Source: Flavobacteriales bacterium (GTDB lineage Bacteria; Bacteroidota; Bacteroidia; Flavobacteriales; TMED113). From it: a DNA stretch of 34,115 bases. Below, in pieces: positions 28,429 to 34,115 of the stretch. Position 1 is the first letter of the stretch; every line of letters begins with the position of its first letter. Both the position numbers and the translations under genes were made by a program. The stretch spans positions 1-34,115 of the forward strand of contig PBCX01000018.1 in NCBI GenBank assembly GCA_002718035.1, read 5' to 3'. Below the pieces are notes generated by a model, which saw only the letters and a list, made by a program, of their open reading frames with translations, was not told where the DNA came from and ran no database searches.

Positions 28429-30565
28429 TCTAATTATTATTATTTTTTTTCATATAAGTCAATTTTCATATTCTCAAAATTTAACTGTACAAAACCCTTC
28501 TTTTGAAGGGAATCCTGGAATTGCTATTACCCCTGCTCCATGGGAAATCTGTATGAATGGTCAAACACCTGACACTCAACCTGGCTGGTTTGATGTTAAT
28601 ATAGCACCAACAGATGGAGCAACTTATCTGGGTTTTGCTTGTGATCATTTTACTGATTGGCAAGAAGGAGCTTCTCAGGAACTTTTAAATGCAACAACAC
28701 TGAATCCTGAACCAATGCAGGCAGGAGAAACTTATAATTTATCAATTGATCTCAGAGGATTTCCAGTTGTTAGCGGAACATACACAGATGAAGCAGAATT
28801 GCTTATATATGGTGGGTTTATGACTTGTCCTCAAAATGAATTACTATGGAGCTCTGGTGACACACCAGATGATGATTGGAACACTTATAATATTTCATTA
28901 AACCCAAGTAATAATTATACATACATAATGTTACAAATTCAATCAACTAATCCAAGTTTAAAATTTTCAGGAGCATATCTTTTAGTTGATAATATGTCAA
29001 CTATTCAAAAAGGCTGCCCTGAACCTGTAGCAAATGCGGGACTAAATCAAGAAACTTGTGATAATTTTATTGATCTTTCTGCAAATCCACCAACTAACTC
29101 AAACGATGGCGGAATTATGACTGGGGAATGGTCAATAATTAGCGGCTTTGGTCAGTTTAGTTCAATAAATGATCCAAATACATTGGTTACAAATTTATCA
29201 AATGGTGAAAATATTTTTGAATGGACATTAACAAATGATTGTGGTTCCTCAAGTAGTCAAGTTATAATAAATTATGACATAGAATTTGAAGTACAAATTC
29301 CAAGTAATATTTATTGTTTAAATAGTTTTGAATTGTTTTCATCCGGATTAGGAAATTGGATAGTAAATGATCCATTAAATTTAATTATTGATGATTCAAG
29401 TTCGCCAAATACATTTGTAACACCACAGAGTTATGGAACATATATAATTAGCTTTGAGGCATGCGGAAATATTGTTTATTCTCAAGAAGTAAGTATCATA
29501 GGATCAATTCCTATTATTTCTGGCCCAACAACATCAACCTGTCTTGACCCAATTTCATTAAACGTTTCGGTACCTGGAGATCCTGGATTTTGGTCTTATG
29601 ATGGGCCCGGGCAAGCAACATTTGATAATATTTTATCTCTCAATCCAACAATAAGTGTTGATACATATGGAATATATAATTTTACTTATTATGGTTGTGG
29701 GTTAAGTAATAGTTTCGTAGTTAATTTTTTAACAGAAAATCCAATAATTGAAACTCCAGATATTACGTACTGCTCTTTTGAGACAACCTTGACTGCTTTC
29801 AGCCAAAACCCTGAAGGTTGGTCATTATATTCTTCACCAAATAACTCTAATGTTCAAATTTTAAACCCACAATCTGAAACAACTGAAATTGAAGTAAGTA
29901 ATTATGGTTTATATCAATTTGTATTTGAAGGGTGTGGTGGATCTGAAATAATTGATGTTTTATTCGAAGAAATAGAACCCTATATAATTTACCCTGTATA
30001 TGAAGATTGTTCAAAAGAAACTACATTGACTGCTTATACACAAACTAATGAAATTGGTGGTCCATGGGAACAAATAGGTGGCCCTGCGGACGCAATAATA
30101 GAAAATCCATTTGAATTAACTACTAATGTTATTGTACCAGAATATGGTGTTTATGAATTTATTTACTCATCATGTGACACATACTCAACTATTCAAATTG
30201 GATTTTCTTGTACACCAAATTTCCCAAATGTAATATCACCAAATAGTGACCAAAACAACGATGAGTTCGTAATTGAGAATCTTAGCAACGGTAATTATGA
30301 AGAAAGTTTACTGACTATTATTAATAGATGGGGGAGAGTTGTTTATTTAGAAAAAAATTATGGACTAAGTGAAGAAAGTAAATGGTGGGATGGTAAAACT
30401 ACTTATAACGTAAAACAATTTTCAGGAATTTCATCTGACAGAAATATTGAAAGTATTACAAAAAAAGAAGTAAGTGAAGGCGTTTATTACTATGTATTTG
30501 AAGTATTTAATAAAGCACGAAAAAAAAATGAAAAATTCACAGGTTACATAACAATAATTAGATAA
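28415..30565 (+). CDS. T9SS type B secreted protein with galactose-binding-like domain and YG modules, 716 aa
   Basis: The gene starts at ATG 28415 (or 28418) inside the end of the preceding gene, so translation is likely coupled. A signal peptide ending FSYSQN is followed by a ~170-residue domain (NPSFEGNPG, then PGWF, GASQELL, LSIDLRG, LLVDNMS) that looks like a galactose-binding/carbohydrate-binding jelly roll. A PKD-like unit (NAGLNQETC, residue ~205) and four ~77-residue YG modules (residues 291-598) follow. The CHU_C domain starts at residue 599, but its first motif reads ISPNSDQNNDEF instead of TPNGDGxND, and about 20 extra residues lie between WWDGKTTY and EGVYYYVFEV. Secretion by the type IX system is still expected. 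Export and surface attachment are inferred; the ligand is unknown. Confidence 0.91.
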   Translation: MMKTNLIIIIFFHISQFSYSQNLTVQNPSFEGNPGIAITPAPWEICMNGQTPDTQPGWFDVNIAPTDGATYLGFACDHFTDWQEGASQELLNATTLNPEPMQAGETYNLSIDLRGFPVVSGTYTDEAELLIYGGFMTCPQNELLWSSGDTPDDDWNTYNISLNPSNNYTYIMLQIQSTNPSLKFSGAYLLVDNMSTIQKGCPEPVANAGLNQETCDNFIDLSANPPTNSNDGGIMTGEWSIISGFGQFSSINDPNTLVTNLSNGENIFEWTLTNDCGSSSSQVIINYDIEFEVQIPSNIYCLNSFELFSSGLGNWIVNDPLNLIIDDSSSPNTFVTPQSYGTYIISFEACGNIVYSQEVSIIGSIPIISGPTTSTCLDPISLNVSVPGDPGFWSYDGPGQATFDNILSLNPTISVDTYGIYNFTYYGCGLSNSFVVNFLTENPIIETPDITYCSFETTLTAFSQNPEGWSLYSSPNNSNVQILNPQSETTEIEVSNYGLYQFVFEGCGGSEIIDVLFEEIEPYIIYPVYEDCSKETTLTAYTQTNEIGGPWEQIGGPADAIIENPFELTTNVIVPEYGVYEFIYSSCDTYSTIQIGFSCTPNFPNVISPNSDQNNDEFVIENLSNGNYEESLLTIINRWGRVVYLEKNYGLSEESKWWDGKTTYNVKQFSGISSDRNIESITKKEVSEGVYYYVFEVFNKARKKNEKFTGYITIIR
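29285..30208 (+). repeat. Four tandem ~77-residue YG modules in the 716-aa protein
   Basis: Residues 291-598 repeat the layout of the modules in the preceding gene (YC opening, W.....P centre, (E/N/T)YG.Y.F.(Y/F).(G/A)C close). The last unit again ends in CDT....GFSC before the CHU_C domain. Modules at equivalent positions in the two genes resemble each other more than neighbours within a gene, judging by eye. Confidence 0.78.
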
Positions 30566-30597
30566 AAAAAAAGATCTCAAAAGAGATCTTTTTTTTT
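30564..30597. terminator. Bidirectional Rho-independent terminator
   Basis: A perfect inverted repeat GATCTC-AAAA-GAGATC is flanked by nine A and nine T residues, so it can form a stem of up to 15 pairs and gives a U-tract on either strand. It begins within the stop codon of the 716-aa T9SS gene and lies 15 bases after the stop of the small secreted protein on the other strand, so it can end both transcripts. Confidence 0.93.
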
Positions 30598-30612
30598 GAT
30601 AAAATTAAAAAA

Positions 30613-31050
30613 TTACTTCTTTAACTCTTTAATTTTTAAAGTAAAAGGATGAATAGATCTTGAAGACTTTCTATATTTTTCTAAATCTCTAGTAGAATAT
30701 CCTTTAGTTGCTTCTTGATCTCTAAGTTTTAAAAAATTATTCATCATTTTAAATTTTGCTTTTTTATTAGCAACTAACGCTTCAGAATTACCAGCAGCAG
30801 ATTTATCTTTTAAAGATATTTTTTCTTCCATAGTTGCAATATTCTCTGCATACTTTTTAAAAGCATTTTGAACGGCGGTTAGTTTAGAGCCTCTCAATTT
30901 TAATTCTTTCTTTAGAAAATCAACTGCTAACATTGAATTTTTAGTAAGTTCTTTTTTAGAAAATTTTTTCATATTTGCTTTAGCATCTACTTGAGCAAAT
31001 GAAAAAGAAAAGAACATAAGAGCTATAAAGCTTAAGATTAATTTTTTCAT
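30613..31050 (-). CDS. Small secreted helical protein of unknown function, 145 aa
   Basis: A clear signal peptide (MKKLILSFIALMFFSFSFAQ) is followed by ~125 mostly helical, Lys-rich residues with no cysteine. The segment LTAVQNAFKKYAENIATM resembles the LTxxQ helix of Spy/CpxP-like periplasmic proteins and of small Bacteroidota proteins with an 'LT.EQ' motif, but the match is short and I would not assign the family from it. The C-terminus (HPFTLKIKELKK) has no sorting signal, so the protein probably stays in the periplasm. It is a single-gene unit, with a terminator on each side and a good -7 element upstream. Confidence 0.8.
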   Translation of the reverse strand: MKKLILSFIALMFFSFSFAQVDAKANMKKFSKKELTKNSMLAVDFLKKELKLRGSKLTAVQNAFKKYAENIATMEEKISLKDKSAAGNSEALVANKKAKFKMMNNFLKLRDQEATKGYSTRDLEKYRKSSRSIHPFTLKIKELKK

Positions 31051-31081
31051 AATTATGGGTTTTTAAGAATTATATATATAA

Positions 31082-31089
31082 CAAAATTA
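31082..31089 (-). promoter_or_regulatory. Candidate -7 element (TAATTTTG) for the small secreted protein
   Basis: On the minus strand the octamer TAATTTTG matches the Bacteroidota -7 consensus TAnnTTTG exactly and lies 31 bases before the ATG at 31050, giving a plausible leader of about 25 bases. The gene also needs its own promoter, because a terminator lies just upstream. The -33 TTG element is not clear; the region there is A-rich. Confidence 0.45.
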
Positions 31090-31123
31090 TTGTTTTTTTA
31101 TTGTATAATAAAATATTTTAATA

Positions 31124-31152
31124 CAAAAGCCCCTTTACGGGGCCTTTGTTTT
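31124..31152 (-). terminator. Rho-independent terminator after the His-rich repeat protein gene
   Basis: The stem GCCCC/GGGGC with a five-base loop (31129-31143) is flanked by A and T runs, reading on the minus strand as a GC hairpin followed by TTTTGT. It lies about 50 bases after the stop at 31205. It is the most GC-rich spot in the intergenic sequence, which makes it stand out. Confidence 0.82.
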
Positions 31153-31204
31153 AACTGTTGTAAATCGTATTGAAATACTCTTTATTAAGTTACTATCCTC
31201 CTAC

Positions 31205-31516
31205 TTATTTAGTTTCAGGAGCTTCTTCTGTAGCAGGAGCTTCTTCAGTAGCGGGAGCTTCATCAGTAGCAGGAGCTTCATCAGTAGCAGGAGCTTCTTC
31301 TGTAGCAGGAGCTTCATCAGTAGCAGGAGCTTCATCAGAGTGCGAATGTTTCACATCACCACCCTCATGCGAGTGAACCAATCCATCTTCATGCGTATGT
31401 TCAGTACCTACACTCTCATTTGAAGTAGCAGGGTTTGAATCTTTTTTCATAAATGTCATAACACCAAATGCTATTGCAATTACTGCTAATAACATAACTA
31501 TTTTTTTTGCGTCCAT
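31205..31516 (-). CDS. Small membrane-anchored His-rich protein with EAPAT repeats, 103 aa
   Basis: Residues 5-22 form one hydrophobic helix (KKIVMLLAVIAIAFGVMTF) that could be a membrane anchor or uncleaved signal. Residues ~39-58 are rich in His with alternating HxH pairs (HTH, HSH, HSH) and acidic residues, a plausible metal-binding segment (GTEHTHEDG, VHSHEGGD). Residues 62-103 are seven six-residue units, EAPAT(D/E), the last being EAPETK. The tail is acidic and Pro/Ala rich, so probably extended and disordered. The gene is on the minus strand; the ORF antiparallel to it is an artefact of the repeat. It is followed by a GC-rich terminator. Zinc, copper or nickel binding at the envelope is inferred only from composition. 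Confidence 0.8.
   Translation of the reverse strand: MDAKKIVMLLAVIAIAFGVMTFMKKDSNPATSNESVGTEHTHEDGLVHSHEGGDVKHSHSDEAPATDEAPATEEAPATDEAPATDEAPATEEAPATEEAPETK
31208..31333 (-). repeat. Seven tandem 18-bp coding repeats (EAPATD/E)
   Basis: Seven 18-bp units encode EAPATD or EAPATE, with the last one changed to EAPETK. The units are nearly identical in DNA and differ mostly at the sixth codon and in the Ala/Pro wobble bases. Unit gain or loss keeps the frame, so length variation between strains is likely. Confidence 0.92.
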
Positions 31517-31589
31517 TAGATTTAATTTTAGTTAATACTTGACGAATTTAATAAAATAATTAAAGATATATAGAGAAAATTACTTTTTT

Positions 31590-31913
31590 TTAGATGTTCA
31601 TTTTTAAAATTAAAGAATCAATCAAAAGATAATTATCACATTTTTTTAAATCAATGTCCCAATAATTTAAACCAACATGAAAATCTATTTCATCATTTTT
31701 TTGCCATAACTTCATGAGTCTTGAAAAATCTACCATATCTAGCTCTTGATAATTATCAAACTCTGAGTATTTATCATAAAGTTTATTAATCTCAAATAAA
31801 ACTTCAATTTTTAGATTAACAAAATCACATGGAAACTTTAAATTATTCAAGTTTTTATTTTCTAGTGAATAATTACATGATATAAGTAAAAAAAAAAAGA
31901 ATATTTTATACAT
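31590..31913 (-). CDS. Small lipoprotein of unknown function, 107 aa
   Basis: I start the gene at ATG 31913, because from there a classic lipoprotein signal appears: MYKIFFFFLLISC, with Cys13 in an L-I-S-C lipobox. The longer frame from 32006 begins with TTG and only adds unlikely residues. The mature part (~95 residues) has Cys at about residues 28 and 93, a helical middle (VLFEINKLYDKYSEFDNY), and aromatic-rich GLNYWDIDLKKC near the end. No family is recognised. It sits between the His-rich protein and the T9SS type A gene, all on the minus strand, with 138 bases before it that hold no clear promoter motif. Confidence 0.6.
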   Translation of the reverse strand: MYKIFFFFLLISCNYSLENKNLNNLKFPCDFVNLKIEVLFEINKLYDKYSEFDNYQELDMVDFSRLMKLWQKNDEIDFHVGLNYWDIDLKKCDNYLLIDSLILKMNI

Positions 31914-32051
31914 AAAGTTCGTTTTTTTTAGATGTATAAATATATTATTTTTAATATTAACTATATATAAAATTAAATATATAGTTAAAGTAAGAGTAAC
32001 AATCAATCCATATTATCGGTTAAACAACTTTATTAATTATTTAATTATAAA

Positions 32052-34115
32052 TTATTTTGTAATAGTTATTTTTTTAGTTTCAGAATAATTTTCTGTTTGC
32101 ATATTAATAAAATAAGTCCCAGGGCTTAACTCATTTGAATGTAAAATAATTTTGTTATTTCCTGATTTAAATAGTCTATTTTCAATGGTTTTTATTTTCT
32201 CCCCAGTAATATTATGTAATGAAAAATTAACTATACTTTTTTTAGGGATATAAAAATTAATTGTAGTTAGTCCATTAAATGGATTAGGATTATTTTGATA
32301 TAAAATTGATGACTCATTATTATTTGAATAATCAATAAGTATATTTGAAGCAATATTAATATTATTTGTTTTATATAAATTTCCTCCGACTTCCCAATCC
32401 TTGATTTTCATAGAAAACACCTTATTTTCAAGTGAATTCCAAATTTGAAATGTTAAAATTTCGTGTTGACTAAGACCATCTTTCATGCTTGTTGTAGGAT
32501 CATCACCCCAAACTGTTAAAGCAATATGATTTCCATTAAATGTTGTACTACCAACTAAATTCCCACCTTCATCATATGCTGCAATTTCATCACCAAAATT
32601 TGGTAAAATATCCCAAGATTCTATTGGTAAACCAATGGTCATATTATTCCCAGTATTAATTGGTTTATTATAATATACTAATTTATCAATTTCATCAATT
32701 TGTGAATAACCATACCTTGCAGAGGTTGGATAATTAAAATTAAACTCATTCATCATTTTAATTTGATAACCTTTATCAGGACACATATTTCCGATGGTAT
32801 TTAAACCAAATGTGGGCCAGAAAACAAGACCGAGCTCATCCTTTAAAATAATAATTTGGTCAGTCAAAGGAAACATCATTTCAGTTGCGTCATAACATGT
32901 TGTGTGTAAATAACCTATCATACTCCATCCTGAAGGTATATTTTGATTGAAATTTGAAGGAACTAGGTCCCCTTCAATCATTAAAATGTCATCATTTGCC
33001 ATTTTTGTTTGATAGCCTTTTCCTTTCGTTAAATTACCAATAGTATTTAAGCCAAATAATGGCCAATAAACAGAACCACTTTCATCTTTTACAATTAACA
33101 GATTATTACTAACTCCAGAAAATACATTTTCAATATTAGTATTTTGAGGATGAATATATGTGGACCACATATTCCAACCTGTCAAAAGTTCAATTTCCTG
33201 CATGTAATTTTCTAAACCAAAATCAATTGAACTAATTCCAGCTAAAGCATTACATTCATACTCATTACTTCCAAAGGAAAATATTGCATTTCCAAATATA
33301 TCACCATCATTAGTGGAAATAACCCAATTCATGGTTTCACCAACATCAAATCCAAACTCATCATCATCTTCTCCCCATGCAGCGATAGCAACAGTTTCAC
33401 CATATGACCAAAAGGTATTTCCACAAATATTTCCATCAGAATCCGATACCCCAATCCATGCTTCTAAAATTTGTTCACCATCCAAAATAATATTAGCATC
33501 TCCTGGAATTAAAATGGTCATATTACAATCTGTATTTGAAATTTCATCCCAAGGACCATAATAACAAGAATCATCATCAATCACAGCTAAATTGTTAAAA
33601 TTAAATGCTTCAGGGTCAGTACAGCCTGTAATATACTCACAGCTTGCATCATCAAAATTTGACTCAGGATTATAATTTTCTGCTATTGGGTCAGTACATC
33701 CAAGGAAATCAGCAGAAAGAGACTCTAGTATGGCCAAACCACCACAAGAAAAAATTCCATTAGCAAATCCAAAAGAAGGTGAAGCAGAAATATCATTATT
33801 ATCAAAAGAAAAAATCCAATTTAACAGCTCTCCATTTTCCATTCCTTCATAATCTAAATTTGACCCCGATATCATAATAGAGTTAGGTTGACCCTGAGTC
33901 CACAAAGATGATCCATAAATATTACCGTTCGCATCAGTGACTGCAATCCAGATTTCCGTGAAAGATTGATTTCCATAATTTATAGTAAAGTTCTCAGAAA
34001 AAACAACTGTCATAACACAGTTGGATTCAGAATTTTCGCCCCATGGACCAAAATCACATAAATTATTATCTTCTGTAGCTAAATTGTCAAAATTAATAGC
34101 ATTTGGATTTGTACA
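32052..34115 (-). CDS. T9SS type A secreted protein with AIAAWG modules and GCTD repeats (5' end outside window)
   Basis: The frame continues to the right edge; the ATG at 34013 is internal, because the 34 codons before it encode another repeat of the same type (CTNPNAINFDN, FGPWGENSE.NC). The 687 visible residues hold GCTDP..(E/F)N(Y/F)...DD.SC repeats, three AIAAWG-type modules (about 33700-33990, 33220-33490 and 32345-32600; AIAAWGEDD and ALTVWGDDPTT), and a tandem pair of ~80-residue units with (V/L)KDE.G.V(Y/F)WP.FGLNTIGN. At the end is a T9SS type A sorting domain (YQNNPNPFNG, then INFYIP, SLHNITGEKI and SPGTYFINMQT). The type A signal directs secretion and often anchoring by the type IX system. 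Function beyond secretion is unknown. The absence of an N-terminus means its start, and any other domains, cannot be described. Confidence 0.92.
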   Translation of the reverse strand, partial: CTNPNAINFDNLATEDNNLCDFGPWGENSESNCVMTVVFSENFTINYGNQSFTEIWIAVTDANGNIYGSSLWTQGQPNSIMISGSNLDYEGMENGELLNWIFSFDNNDISASPSFGFANGIFSCGGLAILESLSADFLGCTDPIAENYNPESNFDDASCEYITGCTDPEAFNFNNLAVIDDDSCYYGPWDEISNTDCNMTILIPGDANIILDGEQILEAWIGVSDSDGNICGNTFWSYGETVAIAAWGEDDDEFGFDVGETMNWVISTNDGDIFGNAIFSFGSNEYECNALAGISSIDFGLENYMQEIELLTGWNMWSTYIHPQNTNIENVFSGVSNNLLIVKDESGSVYWPLFGLNTIGNLTKGKGYQTKMANDDILMIEGDLVPSNFNQNIPSGWSMIGYLHTTCYDATEMMFPLTDQIIILKDELGLVFWPTFGLNTIGNMCPDKGYQIKMMNEFNFNYPTSARYGYSQIDEIDKLVYYNKPINTGNNMTIGLPIESWDILPNFGDEIAAYDEGGNLVGSTTFNGNHIALTVWGDDPTTSMKDGLSQHEILTFQIWNSLENKVFSMKIKDWEVGGNLYKTNNINIASNILIDYSNNNESSILYQNNPNPFNGLTTINFYIPKKSIVNFSLHNITGEKIKTIENRLFKSGNNKIILHSNELSPGTYFINMQTENYSETKKITITK

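Noticed and set aside
31170-31376. A plus-strand ORF with GASSVA repeats across the His-rich gene
   Set aside because: It is the reverse reading of the 18-bp EAPAT repeats. It has no signal or plausible composition, and the minus-strand frame has a membrane helix, a start and a terminator.
31914-32006. Longer start for the small lipoprotein gene
   Set aside because: The extension begins with TTG and adds a second hydrophobic stretch. ATG at 31913 gives a proper lipoprotein signal with an L-I-S-C lipobox.
34011-34013. ATG as the start of the right-edge protein
   Set aside because: The codons upstream to the window edge are open and continue the same repeat pattern (CTNPNA...FGPW), so this Met is internal.

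Overview
The window comes from an AT-rich genome of the phylum Bacteroidota, most likely a marine member of the Flavobacteriales. The main reasons are the cargo of the type IX secretion system (T9SS): four large proteins end in the gliding-motility-type C-terminal domain (CHU_C, 'type B' signal) and one ends in a type A sorting signal. SprB-type repeats, the gene neighbourhood cdaA-folP / DUF1599-DoxX-tpiA-prmA, weak Shine-Dalgarno signals and very tight gene packing point the same way. No RNA genes, insertion sequences, CRISPR arrays or prophage genes were seen. No gap between genes exceeds 300 bases.

Layout. (1) Positions 1-13622, minus strand: three T9SS or repeat-rich secreted proteins separated by only 7-9 bases, read in the order 2587-aa SprB-repeat protein, 1271-aa SprB-repeat protein, then a cysteine-rich repeat protein that runs off the left edge. 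(2) Positions 13706-21114, minus strand: a compact housekeeping operon encoding a DUF1599 protein, a DoxX/BT_3928-like membrane protein, a lone DppB-type ABC permease, triosephosphate isomerase, ribosomal protein L11 methyltransferase and a large exported protein of unknown function. (3) Positions 21170-24662, plus strand, divergent from (2): folP, cdaA (c-di-AMP synthase) and a lipoprotein fusing a thioredoxin fold, cytochrome c and a copper monooxygenase, with start and stop codons overlapping. (4) pyrD on the minus strand converges on the monooxygenase gene, and the two stop codons overlap. (5) Positions 25825-30565, plus strand: two tandem paralogous T9SS type B proteins, followed by a strong bidirectional terminator. 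(6) Positions 30613-34115, minus strand: a small secreted protein, a His-rich membrane-anchored repeat protein, a small lipoprotein and a T9SS type A protein cut by the right edge.

About two thirds of the window encodes exported proteins built by shuffling a few modules: SprB repeats, a ~77-residue module ending in a YG.Y.F.Y..C pattern, a ~90-residue 'AIAAWG' module, and GCTDP...DDGSC calcium-type repeats. The same modules occur in proteins with different sorting signals, and several copies are close to each other in sequence. The most interesting points are the two modules for which I can give no family name (the AIAAWG and YG modules), the uncharacterised 1012-residue exported protein beside prmA, the three-domain copper-monooxygenase lipoprotein with all copper ligands recognisable, non-ATG starts on two genes, and four type B cargo genes with no visible PorP/SprF partner gene.
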